A stretch of DNA of 64,000 nt. Source: Metellina segmentata. Taxonomy: Eukaryota > Arthropoda > Arachnida > Araneae > Tetragnathidae. The first letter of the stretch is position 1, and each line of letters starts with the position of its first letter. This document shows positions 10,189-21,850 of the stretch, piece after piece. The stretch is taken from assembly GCA_947359465.1 (NCBI GenBank), contig OX375881.1:78961914-79025913 (forward strand). The letters are read 5' to 3'. The notes beneath the pieces were generated by a model. That model worked only from the letters and a program-made list of their open reading frames with translations, had not been told where the DNA came from and searched no databases. A program made the position numbers and the translations under genes.

Positions 10189-11603
10189 AGATACAAAATA
10201 AGAAAGTTTTCAATTTATGTTATTGCAAAATAGATATCAACAAATAATTAAAGAAACGGCATCTTTTGTTTTTTTACTAGAAAATGGGCATCATATTTAA
10301 GTAAACATACGAAATTTCATACAATTTAACTGTAATGGTAATAACTATTAAATCAAACCAAATATATCGAACCAGTCGAAATAATTTGTCTAAATGAAGA
10401 CAATATGCAAGGGACCTAAGCTCATTTCGTTATGAAAAAATTATTTTCTAAATCAATTTTTAATTATTACTCTCCAATCTTATATTTATTTTCCATTATA
10501 AATTGAAAATAACTTTTTTCACTTTCAATTCATAATTGGTTTCCATCATTTCCATTAAAAATGGAATGGGAAAAATTGATTTCGTAAGCCAAGCGATTTC
10601 ATAAATTCGCATATTAAAGAAAAGTGGAAAACCTAAATTAGAGTTACGGTACCTCTCCATTTTTTTAGCCCTAATCCCGCTAAACAAAAATGGAACCCTC
10701 AAAGAAATTACTTTCAGCTCTTTTTTTCCTTCCTTCCACCAAAAACTAAAGCGGATTATCTGGACAAGTTAATGTTCGAAAATCATTTTCCTTGCGAGAA
10801 CAAAGGCAGGGTAATTATTTTATTAGAATACTTCACCCAAGGGAATTTTTTAATTTATCTTATTTTTAGGGAATCAGATGAAGAGAGCGCTCTTGTTTTT
10901 CTTTCTATTAGTTCTGTTTCCTTATTCCACAGAGCACTATGTCCTTCCATAGAATCCGATCCTTTCAAATTCGCTTTTTTAATTACAGAACTGTTTGGAG
11001 AAGGTATTAGAAAAACATTTCATATTATTTTTAGCTGCGTCTTGGGGTTAGGAGGAGCAGGCAGGCATCATTATGTCAAATATTAAATTGTGTTACGTCT
11101 CGCAGAGAAATCAAAACAATCTTTATGTAGAAAGTAGGGGAGCCTTTTCATTCTTTACTCTGTACGTCCTTTGAAAGTTGAATTCTTCATGTTAGTGCTC
11201 TGTCAGAGTAAAGATTATGTTCAACTGTGAAGCAAAATTTTATAGCTTTACTTTCTATAAAAACAGTATTCTGAAAGAACGTATGCCAAAATGTTTTGAA
11301 AAGCGGTTGCGACAAGAAAGTAATCGACCTTGGGTCAGTCGATTTTTTAAGAGGTGTGAAAGTTTGTTTGAAGTTTCCTATACACGAAATAAACATCGAT
11401 TTCTGCAGATTGTTTCCACATACTCACTAGTCATTACTGCTACAGGTTTCGGCTTGAAGCTATAAACTTCTAACCAGAATCCTCTCTAAAGACATCAGTT
11501 ATCACTGTGGTTTCTGTTTACGTTTCAATGTATTATCAAATTCAAAGAACAGACTCGCTCAAAATCACGTGACTGAACTGCCAACTTGACAGTGTGTAGA
11601 TTG
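10189..11603. other. AT-rich sequence, nothing recognised
   Basis: Overlapping frames of 69-104 codons on both strands (10772-11086 and 11187-11465) show no recognised motifs or splice structure and are treated as chance. Confidence 0.35.
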
Positions 11604-11650
11604 CAATTTAATTAACATCTAACAAGATCAACAACAAAACGGGGTATTGC
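11604..11650 (-). repeat. SINE 3'-end fragment
   Basis: AATTTAATTAACATCTAAC followed by AACAACAAAACGGGGTATTG matches the reverse complement of the SINE tail with several changes. Confidence 0.45.
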
Positions 11651-11668
11651 CAACTTTATGTAGCCGGA

Positions 11669-11870
<202 letters not shown>

Positions 11871-12169
11871 TTATGTATGTATGTTTGTATATATGATCAA
11901 GTTTGTGGAAAAGTTCAAAATACTACTTTTGTGAAGTATGCTATGGATAGATTTATCTTGAAAGTTGAAATAAAGGCTTTAAGGTGTTCACATTTTTATT
12001 TCTTTTGCATTCATGTGGAATACACAAATTAAAAAATTGTAGTTTTGAGAAAATAAAAAGGAAAAATTATAATTTTCAGCTGTGCAAAAATTATATTCTA
12101 TCACTTTTACAATTACTAATCATATTTTAATTTGTTTACTACCCACTCCATGAAACTTAGCACAAACTT
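11871..12169. other. AT-rich sequence, nothing recognised
   Basis: No supported feature. Confidence 0.4.
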
Positions 12170-12718
12170 CTAACGCATATTATTATCACTATATTCAACT
12201 CAAAACACAGATTATTACCCTATCTTCAATTAAAACCATTTATTATTACCACTACCATCAACTCAAAATACAAATTATTGTCACTAACATCAACTCAAAA
12301 TACAAATTATTGTCACTACCATCAACTCAAACGCAGGTTATTATCACTATTATCAACAATAAACTTTTAACACAGATTATTACCACTACCCATCAACTTA
12401 ACACAGATTATTATACTCACTATCAACTTAACACAAATTTTTACCATTACCATCTACTCAAAACAAAAATTATTAGCATTACCATCAACTTAACACAGAT
12501 CATTACCACTACCATCAACTTAACACAAACTTTAACACATGTTACTCTCTCATCAGATTATTATACTTATCAACTTAACTCAAACTTTTTACACAGATTA
12601 TTACCAGTATCATCAACTCAAAACACAAATATTATTACCATTACATCACCTCAACATAGATTATTACCACTACCATCAACTTAACACAAGTTGTCACCAC
12701 TACCGTCAGCTCAAAACG
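12170..12718. repeat. Degenerate minisatellite, about 30-35 bp unit
   Basis: At least fifteen imperfect copies of a unit of the form CAGATTATTACCACTACCAT followed by CAACTTAACA. The plus strand almost lacks G. Frames across it (12310-12684) encode Thr/Tyr/His/Gln-rich repeats and are by-products. Confidence 0.9.
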
Positions 12719-13183
12719 TATATTTAACATATATTACTCATAAATTCCCTCAGTTTATTTCTTTTAAATATAATTTTCATTTCCCCCTTTTTCGGTAAAT
12801 AAGAAACAAGCCGTGCATCTGACTCCAGACTGACTTCCCTTGCAACTCTGGATTTTCGCCCCAAGAAGTCTTCAAAAAACGCAATCTTCTGTGACAGAGG
12901 GGGAAATAAGTCACCAACCCTATCTAAGTTCAATATTTAATCACTTCTCTAAGTGGTGGGTGGAAAGAATCAAAACACGAAAGGGGTGCACGCACATATT
13001 GCTGCCTGGGATCGAAATCAAGGGTGCCAATCACACTGATGAGGAAGGGATATCGAGTTCTTATTCTTATCCCTTCGCCGTAAGGCTCGGGAAGACCGTA
13101 TACATCGGTTTAAAAGTATTCCTAGCTGAAATAAAATTGCTGGGTTCTGGGAGGCTTCGCTCTTGATTTCGAATGTAGAAATA
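12719..13183. other. Unique sequence, no gene supported
   Basis: Overlapping opposite-strand frames (12840-13166 plus, 13018-13230 minus) have no recognisable domain. The block is less AT-rich than average. Confidence 0.3.
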
Positions 13184-14412
13184 CAGTAACCTCTGCTATA
13201 ACGTGACACGGAGTAGTACTTTGTCAGCAAGCCAGAATAGCGGGCATGTCATAACGGCACTTAAACCAATACCAAGTACAATATCAGTTATATGATCATC
13301 TCAGCTGTCTAGACAAATCAGACCATATAAGCGGGGTGACCATATATGCGGAACAATAATACACTATTTAATTATGGCAGAATGATATTCACCTATCAGA
13401 ATATAGTGCTCAAAAACAAAAAATTAAACTTTTAAGAACGTTTAAAAATTAATTCGCAAAGTAAAAACTACAGTAAGAAATATACATTATTTTTTAGTGA
13501 AATTATTACCTTACCTTACCAATCTAAGTACAATATGCATACGTGCGTGCATCCATATTCAATGCACTTATCTCTACTATTATAAAAGGAAGTGTTCGTT
13601 TTTCTGTTTTTCGTTGTCACAGTCCTGACGAATCTACTTCACTTACAATAATGGGATTTGGCACACAGATACTCCTAATTTTTTGCCTGTTTTGGGTCGT
13701 GGCGAATTTTAAAATTGAATCTAGAATATTTTACAATTTATTTAATGGAATTTATTCATTATTGTTTTCTTTGGTATGGCAACAGCATAAAAGATCGTAG
13801 ATTCTAAATTTATTATTTTCGTTTCCGTTTTTATTTTGCACAGAGGAACAATTTGTCAGCAGACTTAAAAAACAAACAAAAATTTTTAACGTAAATAAAC
13901 ATTTTTATTCGTTACGTATGATCCAAATGAAACAAAATTTTCCTTTACTCTTTGCGTCTCACTTTCAACGTACTTTTCAAACAGGTAAATATAACTTCAA
14001 TCAATAAACAGGCAAATATCTACCTGTTGTGATTGGGGAGGAAAATAATTGAGGGGGGGGGGGGGTAACACCGCCGACGGTTCAACGCAAAAGATAAAGG
14101 GAGGGAAATATAGGCGTAAACTCAAGTTATCTCCGGGGTCTCAAAAGACTTTTTTTCTTCTGGTCATTCCCTGTGTTACTCCCCGTCTCAAGAAATATTG
14201 CAACAGTTACTATTTTTCCAGAAACAAAAAGATAACCTCATTAAAATTATTAAAAAATACGACCATATAACAGATAACCAGGAAAATAAAATGACTATAT
14301 AAACGGTTCGCTTTAACACATGTTCTCTATTAAGTCAGACGGGACTATAAAAGACAGACCATATAAGCGGGGTGACCTTATAAGAGAGTGACCATATAGC
14401 CGGAACTGACTG
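13184..14412. mobile_element. Pogo/Tigger-like element, about 1.2 kb, non-coding
   Basis: The left end CAGTAACCTCTGCTATAACG pairs imperfectly with the inverted right end CAGTCAGTTCCGGCTATATG, and TA flanks both sides (13182-13183, 14413-14414). Near each end there is the direct subterminal word GACCATATAAGCGGGGTGAC (13322 and 14356), which could mean two overlapping short copies instead of one long one. No transposase reading frame is recognised. Confidence 0.5.
13571..13800 (+). mobile_element. Possible Helitron 5'-end fragment
   Basis: TCTCTACTATTATAAAAGGA followed by GTTCGTTTTTCTGTTTTTCG and later GGGATTTGGCACACAGATAC resembles the 5' end of animal Helitrons. The preceding base is A, as expected. 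No matching hairpin plus CTAG 3' end was found nearby. It lies inside the pogo-like element 13184-14412. Confidence 0.35.
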
Positions 14413-14424
14413 TAGATGGATTTA

Positions 14425-14860
14425 CATCACTGTGACTACAAGGAATTGGGAAGGGTCGAACGGCCACAATAAGTGACTGTGGGATGCGTTGATATTGAGC
14501 ATTGGTTAGGAAACTGGGTTTTATTGAGGGTAGAATCTGCATAGAGAGAGACTTCGATTTTTTTAGGATAGTGTACACAGATTTTGTGACCCCGATAGTG
14601 CATGCGTGTGATCCACGCGCTCATCTTTGAGCATAAATATTTGATAACTTCCTCCGGAACCACGTAGAACTATCTCATCCAGAATAAACAACAGCCCCAG
14701 CTCACAAAAGTATATTTGTGTGAGTACTATAATCACCTAAAAATTCCCATCAATTCACCGTTAACACTTCATGACACATATCTATATTTATGATACTCCC
14801 CCTATGTCAGCAATGATATATAATATAAACTGTTGTTGTACTCAGAGTTTAAATTTTCAT
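14425..14860. repeat. Dispersed repeat 'family C', copy 1
   Basis: Shares an ordered series of words with 46172-46615: GGAATTGGGAAGGGTC, GAGCATTGGTTAG, GAGAGAGACTTCGATTT and TGACACATATC. Class unknown. It begins just after the right end of the pogo-like element. Confidence 0.5.
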
Positions 14861-14995
14861 GGTGCAGACCAATATTGGACATACGTTATTGTGCAGGAGA
14901 TTATCCTCGTTCTCAATGATAATTTTTACAGTAAATGCATAATATACAATGAATTGTTAACCTTTAACTGTTAGTAAAGACAAATGCTATTCAAT

Positions 14996-15118
14996 GAAAG
15001 GAGCAGTAGAATATTTCGAAAGGATACATCTCTAATGAAACGAGCAGTAGAATATTTCGAAAGGATACATCTCTAATTAAAGGAGCAATGCAATCTTTCT
15101 ATGGGATTACATTCTAAT
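14996..15118. repeat. 41-bp tandem repeat, 3 copies
   Basis: GAGCAGTAGAATATTTCGAA starts at 15001 and 15042, and a diverged third copy (GAGCAATGCAATC) starts at 15083. Confidence 0.85.
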
Positions 15119-15309
15119 AGGCAAAACAGTGTTTCCAATAATTAATCATTATGTTGTGGGGTAAACGTAAAACCACACTCAAGGAAATCTCAGAATGCTC
15201 AGAGTGTTAATTTCATTTATTAAATACAGAGGAAAGAGATTGGTTTTGAGCAAATACAAGACATTACAATATACCCTGCATGAAAATGAAATATGTGATC
15301 TTCACTCTC

Positions 15310-15540
15310 CTCTGAATGACCCACACTCGTAATTTAAAAAATGCAAAAATAATTTCTATTTCTAAATTTTTTTTAACATTATTTTATTGTAAATCCAAGA
15401 CAATACACTGCATAGTGCATAAAAGTTAACTGTGTGAACACTACTCTACTCTGAAAAAATCATCTTCGTAATTTTAAAAATACAAAAATTATCTATATTT
15501 TATAATATTTTTGAAGATTATTTTCTCGTAAATCCAAAAA
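15310..15540. repeat. Diverged 139-bp direct duplication
   Basis: CGTAATTTAAAAAATGCAAA (15328) and CGTAATTTTAAAAATACAAA (15467) begin two blocks that both end with TCGTAAATCCAA or TTGTAAATCCAA. Confidence 0.55.
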
Positions 15541-16263
15541 CTTCCTTCCCTTTCCTGGATAATTACAGCCGGTACAATGGGTTTTGTTTTTGATTCAGTC
15601 TAGGTCTCATTAACCCATCTTTGAGGTTTCCTCAAAGGAAAAAAATCAATGCATTATAAATCGGATGATAGTGGTAGCCAAGCGACGGGTCCAACCCGTG
15701 TCATTCTATCGACCCTAAAGGGACCCTTGAGAGTGACTTGAGGATATGTATCCATGAGTTAATACGCTTTACGTTCGGGTTCTCCATCACCACCAAAGTT
15801 TGTACTGGAAGTTTGGAAATATCCTGTATATTTGAAAAATATGAGTCTTCAAACTTATAAGAGTATACATTTCCGTATACATAAATGTTTAGATTCTTGA
15901 ATTGTTCAATAATTATTTATATATATATATCGTATGAATATGGAATTACGCTGGATAGTTTACCTGTCTTAACTTTTGAATTACTTTTCTGAAGGATTCA
16001 CAAGCATATATACGTGTTGTGGCGCACCCTGACATTATTTCACCAAGGATTGGAAAGATCTCACAACACTGTGAATGCGCGGACGAATAGATTACTTACT
16101 AGCGATCAGAGCTTTGTGAAGTTTTCCATTCATTAGTCTGATATCAATACTGTGTTTCCCAACACATAAAGTCGGTATCTATCATAACAATACGTTATGC
16201 AACTTACAGTCTTCCTACATGATTTCTTCGCTGTTTATACCAATATATTTACTATCCTACACT
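15541..16263. other. Unique AT-rich sequence
   Basis: No gene recognised. A GC-richer spot at 15660-15790 (GGTAGCCAAGCGACGGGTCC) does not fold as a tRNA. Confidence 0.35.
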
Positions 16264-16864
16264 ATTGGACCGGACGCCAGTTGATTTGCATAAAAACCGA
16301 CTACTTGTTTGGGGTGTTTTATGTGGTATGGCCTGGGACGTTTGCTTGTTGTTCCTGGTCAATTGAGCGCCGACGCCTACATGAACATTTTGTATAGTCA
16401 AGTTCTTTCTACGCTCTGGCAATGTTATGGAATGGACGAATGTTATTTCCCGGACAACAACGCTCCGTGTCATGTTGCATCTTCTGTCAAGCAATAGTAT
16501 CAAGATATGGATGTAAAACGTCTTCCCTGGCCTGCTCATAATCCCAATTTAAACCCCATAGTACATTTGTGGGACAAGTTAGAGCGACGCTTACGGAGCA
16601 GGGAACTGCGTCCGAAATCTACAGCTGAGCTGGCGACATTCTTGCAGCAGGAATGGACACATATACCCATAGCTGTGTATCAAAACCTCGTTGAAAGTAT
16701 GCCCAGAAGGGTTGCTAGTGTGATTGCAGTTCGTGGTGGACCATCCTCATATTAAAGCATGTATTATTTCCCTTATACCATCACATATTACTGTCCGGTC
16801 CTTTCTTGTAGGCTAGTGCGTGTTTATTTAATCATCATGTGTGTCTTGGAGAAAGTACAGTATT
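16264..16864 (+). mobile_element. Internally deleted Tc1-like relic
   Basis: Same family as 55820-56460: both begin near GGACYGGACGCCARTKGATTTGC and run directly into the middle of the transposase, so both descend from one copy that had already lost its N-terminal coding half. The 3' end continues into a 224-bp tandem array. Confidence 0.75.
16309..16755 (+). pseudogene. Tc1-like transposase, C-terminal half, with internal stop
   Basis: One reading frame of about 149 codons, interrupted by a TAG at 16495-16497. It reads LVVPGQLSADAYMNIL, then FPDNNAPCHVASSVKQ, stop, then LPWPAHNPNLNPIVHLW and ends MPRRVASVIAVRGGPSSY. These are the diagnostic blocks of a Tc1 DDE nuclease. The second catalytic Asp is present (PDNNAPCH). 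At the position of the third acidic residue, normally NPIEHLW, there is Val (NPIVHLW). The HTH domains and first Asp are missing. Nonsense codon, lost catalytic residue and missing N-terminus make it inactive. Its final 38 codons are re-duplicated downstream every 224 bp. Confidence 0.9.
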
Positions 16865-17532
16865 CTTGCAGCAGGAATGGACACATATACCCATACCTGT
16901 GTATCAAAACCTCGTTGAAAGTATGCCCAGAAGGGTTGCTAGTGTGATTGCAGTTCGTGGTGGACCATCCTCATATTAAAGCATGTATTATTTCCCTTAT
17001 ACCATCACATATTACTGTCCGGTCCTTTCTTGTAGGCTAGTGCGTGTTTATTTAATCATCATGTGTGTCTTGGAGAAAGTACAGTATTCTTGCAGCAGAA
17101 ATGGACACATATACCCATACCTGTGTATCAAAACCTCGTTGAAAGTATGTCCAGAAGGGTTGCTAGTATGATTGCAGTTCGTGGTGGGCCATCCCTATAT
17201 TAAAGCATGTATTATTTCCCTTATACCATCACATATTACTGTCCGGTCCTTTGTTGTAGGCTAGTGCGTGTTTATTTAATCATCATGTGTGTCTTGGAGA
17301 AAGTACAGTATTCTTGTAGCAGGAATGGACACATATACCCATACCTGTGTATCAAAACCTTGTTGAAAGTATGCCCAGAAGGGTTGCTAGTAAGATTGCA
17401 GTTCGTGGTGGGCCATCCCTATATTAAAGCATGTATTATTTCCCTTATACCATCACATATTACTGTCCGGTCCTTTCTTGTAGGCTAGCGCGTGTTTATT
17501 TAATCATCATGTGTGTCTTGGAGAAAGTACAA
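16641..17532 (+). repeat. 224-bp tandem array of a transposon 3' end, 4 copies
   Basis: CTTGCAGCAG (or CTTGTAGC) starts at 16641, 16865, 17089 and 17313, an exact 224-bp period. Each unit contains the last coding segment of the Tc1 transposase (from LQQEWTHIP to its stop) plus about 110 bp of 3' flank ending GTCTTGGAGAAAGTACA. Units differ by a handful of substitutions. Three similar frames starting at 16759, 16983 and 17207 are translations of the unit in another frame and not genes. Confidence 0.95.
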
Positions 17533-17605
17533 CACAACACTGCTCGAAAAGGTAGTCAATTTACTGTTCAGTGGGTTAAAGTTTTAGATTTTTTTTGCAT
17601 GGGGT

Positions 17606-17860
17606 AGTTATATATAGTCAACGTTGTACATGAGCAACACAACGGGTTTTTGAACGGTCGGGGATTACTCCTTAAGGAAAACTTCCGAGGACATCACCTC
17701 ATCACTTGGAATCACGGTCAGACAACACCTGACAACTTACTCTCCAAACTTCCATACCTCGACAACGTGATCATATTTGAGGCCACGACAGATTTAACGT
17801 GCATCAGCCACCGTGTACACATCAGTCTTTGACTGGACCTAGTTTTGAACTCACACCCCA
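17606..17860 (-). repeat. tRNA-derived SINE, nearly complete
   Basis: Reverse complement with tail (AACGTTGTACATGAGCAACA), body (CTTACTCTCCAAACTTCCAT, GATTTAACGTGCATCAGCCA) and a decayed head (TTTTGAACTCACACCCC). Confidence 0.85.
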
Positions 17861-19700
17861 CCTTTTAATAGTTCGTTGTCCACTTACAATGGTGAGAAAT
17901 ACAATTATTGCAGAAATATTTCTTGAACATACTGAAGTATAAAAACTAAATATTATTTCCCGTCATTTCATTTTTGAAAAATATCGATTTTTCATTTCAC
18001 GCATTATATGCAGTGGTCCATTTAGTACATCACCTAGACCTCTCTTAAATTTATTCTGAAAACTATTTTGACCATCGATCTTTTTCTACACTTAAATGTT
18101 GTTGGTTTTAAAAATCTTATACATTGTTTTCTTTTCGAGCCTCTTACAATTTTTCATTTAGTTAGAATCCTGACTGCACGAATGTTTGCCAAAAACCTAA
18201 AAAGAGTTGTCTTTTTTCGGTTCGAGGTGACGATCTAGAGATTGCACACACATACATACTGGTAGATCATAACTAACACAGATTTTCAAATTTTCGTATT
18301 TTTTTTCTGGTGTTTTATGTTTGAAATGTGTTTTTATTTATTGTAAGGTACGCCAAAGATTCCAAAAAGATAATTCGATTGGTGTTGTAACACATTAGGT
18401 ATCATAAATTTTAATCTCTTGCAATTTAGAAACCACTGGACCACATGATTTGAAAAACTTGGTATCCGTGGTTAAATTTAAATATTGATTCGAAATTTGG
18501 AGTCGCAATTAAATTATTTTCTTAGGAAATTAAGATGTTTGTATGCAATTTGATATGAAGATGGCCATTATGCAAAAGAAATTATATAATTACATATTTA
18601 TAGACGCTATTAGTTATTGGATGGTACCTTCAAATTGTCTCTAATATAAAAACCTGGTACGAACATAAGGAGAGAGAGATTATATTTCTTATTCGGCAGT
18701 TGTACATACTTTCATGTCTTCAAACACCAATTTACTGACTTTATTTCTCCTGTGACATCTATTTTTCTTTTCATGTCATTGATCGATACCCATTTTATAT
18801 ACTGTTGATCAACATACTTTAACTCATCGATTATATTGTTTTATTACCTACTTAACTATAAATTTAAGCAATATTATTTTTCTACTGATAAAGATAGATA
18901 AAGCTTATTTCTTTTTGCATAATATGTTCAATAACTTTATCATGTTAAATTTTAGTAAAATTAATTTTTAATAACTTGAATTTTTTTATAAGTAGTTGAT
19001 GCAATTTATCCTGTTTGCACTTTTGACCTTTAGATACAACCAACTAATCCCTCGATCATCATGAAGTGGTATCTATGTAACAGTTCTCTACTTCACTTTA
19101 TAATGAACATCTAATCATTAAAATCAGTATTCATTAACATTAAATAAGTTTTTATTAATTTTAGAGCTGCCACAACTGTATCGGTGAAGAGTGATTAGTT
19201 TGATAACAACCCATTTATCGTTTCCAAATCCATGAAAAAAAGATTCCTCTAAACCAACCAATCCATTCAAAATTTAAAAGCAATTTACACTACACACTTA
19301 ATGAAATACAATGAATAATTCATTTCAAATTTGAATACGAAAATCCTGATAACGAAACTAACGTACACCAGCTCCCAGAGCGGGAAAGCCCTAGTATAAT
19401 TTAATTATTTCACATTTAGCCACTCCCACTTGGAAAGCATGCACACACATCGAGCTAGTGACCAAAAAAGCAGATGGGGACGTGAGCAGAAGTGAAGAAA
19501 AATCCACACCTACGTCTACACGGCGGATGGCAGGGGAAAAAAACAGGCAAAAGTGAGCCGCAGAGCACTGCCCCAACTGCAGCGGGAAAAAAGGCAGCCC
19601 TAACCGAATCAATACGTAGTGAGATCTTCAAAGAGGAAAAGTAGGGAGGAGTGAACGTCGCTGAAGCAACAGTAACATGTTGCTTCGTCGCCAACAAGTG
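17861..19700. other. AT-rich sequence, nothing recognised
   Basis: No coding frame or repeat recognised. The last 250 bp become richer in G+C and carry overlapping minus-strand frames without domains. Confidence 0.4.
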
Positions 19701-19732
19701 GAGACCTGTTGATAGAGAGAGAGAGAGAGAAT

Positions 19733-20060
19733 TACGTCTTTTTTCCTGTCGCCCTTTTCCCTGCTTTTTAGGGACCTCTCTCAAATAGGTGTGGTGTACA
19801 TTGTGGTCCAAGCGATAATTGGTTCAGGTGGGTGGATACGAATAAGGATGCAGGGGTAGAGGGTTTTTCTGGGTCGTTTTTTTTTTCATTCTGTGCGTGA
19901 GTCGTACATGTATTCCTCGTAATCTTATCACAGATTTCGATACCTTGGATTAGATTTAAGCTCGCCTTTTTCTCGTGCGTGACCTCTTAGCTGTTTTGGG
20001 GGATGTATTTTTAAGAAGTATGTGACGTGTTTTTTGAAAGGGATGTGGATATTTCATGGC
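19733..20060. repeat. Direct duplication, copy 1
   Basis: About 320 bp shared with 21530-21850: TCGTAATCTTATCACAGATT, TCGATACCTTGGATTA and TTTTTCTCGTGCGTGACCTC. It is preceded by a short (GA)n tract at 19713-19730. Confidence 0.8.
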
Positions 20061-20259
20061 TAGCGCTGGGGGTGGAGGATCGTGGTTGTACGCATGTTTT
20101 GATGTTGTTTGCATGTTATGGAGCTCTGTTTGGGTTCACAATATTTTTCGTGTTTGCATTTTTTGGATTAGACGTTTTTCGAAATTTTAAAATTTGGGGA
20201 ATACGTTATAATGTTTTATATAGAGGGAGTAAATAGCTAAATAGGACGGGAAAAGGAGA

Positions 20260-21520
20260 GATATACAGATAATTAATTAAAGAAGATGAATGAATATAGA
20301 AAGTCGATTAGGTGGATTTAATGGCTGAATTGTCCTATTTGACCAAGCATCGTCAAACGTTTCAATTAATAGAACATGCGCCCAAGAAAAGCTGAAACAG
20401 AAGAGAGAATTGAACCTGTACTAGCTACTACTACTTTCAGATTGTAAGTGCAGAGGGCAAACCCAATGAGCCACGACAACCCCATAAGTATTGAGAGAAG
20501 AGAGATGTGAAATGAGAGATAGAGATGGGAGTTAAAGAGGTGAAACGACATATATATACGACATATGGCCGGAGAAATATAGAAAGTACGTAATATATAT
20601 AAAGGCAGAGAGATGAATAGACAGATGTCTTGTAGAATATGAATATGTATAGAGAGAATATGAGACATATAAAATGAATAGAGATATTATTAGAGGAAAC
20701 GAAAAAATATAGAGAGAATGTTGAAGATAGAGGGGACTATGAGATGAATAGATAGATGGTTAGAGGAAATAACTAAGTGTAGAGAGAATGTTGAAGAAGA
20801 CAATGAGGTGAATAGATAGATGGTGAGTGAAATCTGAATAAATATATAGAGAATAGGAGATAGAGATCGAAAAATTAATTGATTGATTGACGATTAGAGG
20901 AAATGAATAAATATAGAGACAATGGTTGAAGATGGGGGGACAACGAGATGAATAGATAAATCGTTAGTGGAAGTTGAATAAATATAAAGAGAATGGGAGA
21001 TATATAAGAAAGAAATAACGATAAATTCATAGATTGTTAGAGGAATAGATAAAAGGAAGTTTAATCTATATATAGAAAAATGATAGGAAATATGTGTAGA
21101 TGAGATAAATATAGAAATAAGAAGAGAAGGACAGAGATTCAGAGTGAAGTAATAGAGATAATTGGTAGTTCAGTGTAGAGAAAAATATATCGAGAGAAAT
21201 ATTAGTCGAAAATTGTAGAGACCAGAGATAGAGACTAATATGTGTAGAAAGAGGTAGAATGGAAAATATGGATGGGAAGATAGAGAGAGAAAGAAATATA
21301 AAAACAACAGAAAGAACTGAGAAGTGTATGAAGAGAGATTAATAGAGAAACTCTCTTTTAGGGGAAAGATATTCAGAGAGAAGTATATTTAGAGTGTAGG
21401 ATGAAATAGTGATGGAAATCGTATAGGAAAACGTAGATAGGAATATAGAGACATACAATGTAGAGAGGTGGAGACATATTAGAAGATAAATGGATAGAGA
21501 TAGAGGGAAATAGTAGAAAT
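20260..21520 (+). repeat. Purine-rich degenerate tandem repeat, 1.2 kb
   Basis: The plus strand is dominated by A and G, built from imperfect repeats such as AGATGAATAGATAGATGGTT, TAGAGGAAAT and AGAGAGAATGTTGAAGA. The strand asymmetry is extreme over more than a kilobase. No coding sense. Confidence 0.85.
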
Positions 21521-21529
21521 AGATAATTA

Positions 21530-21850
21530 CCTCTTTATTTTTCCTTGTAACTAATTTTTCTGTTTTTTAGAAACCTCTCTAAAAGATGTGAGATATATAG
21601 GGATAGTATTGATAATTGTTCCATGTGTGTGTATACGGATAAGAATGCAGAGGTAGAAGAATTTTTCTAGTGGGTTTTTCTATTTTCTGTGTCGTACACG
21701 TATTCTTCGTAATCTTATCAAAGATTTCGATACCTTGGATTAAATTTAAGCTTATCTTTTTCTCGTGTGGTAGTGTGCGTGACCTCTTAGCAATTTTGGC
21801 GGAATGTTTTTTTAGGAAATATTTCACGTGCTTTTTGGGAGGGACGTGGG
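21530..21850. repeat. Direct duplication, copy 2
   Basis: Second copy of the block at 19733-20060, again immediately preceded by purine-rich repeat. The small frame 21670-21948 is a translation of this repeat and has no recognised domain. Confidence 0.8.

Noticed and set aside
12310..12727. 124- and 62-codon Thr/Tyr/His-rich frames
   Set aside because: They follow the period of the minisatellite and have no start context or domain.
15152..15170. Shared TGTTGTGGGGTAAA at 15152 and 62318 as LTR starts
   Set aside because: Homology does not extend beyond about 14 bp and no matching ..CA end was found.
15660..15790. Possible tRNA gene
   Set aside because: The TAGTGGTAGCCAAG stretch recalls an A box but there is no B box and no cloverleaf can be drawn.
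16759..17488. Three near-identical small ORFs that look like a conserved gene family
   Set aside because: They are out-of-frame translations of the 224-bp tandem copies of a Tc1 3' end.
19733..21850. LTR retrotransposon with 320-bp LTRs
   Set aside because: The direct copies lack TG..CA ends and any reverse transcriptase or gag coding between them; the interior is simple purine-rich repeat.
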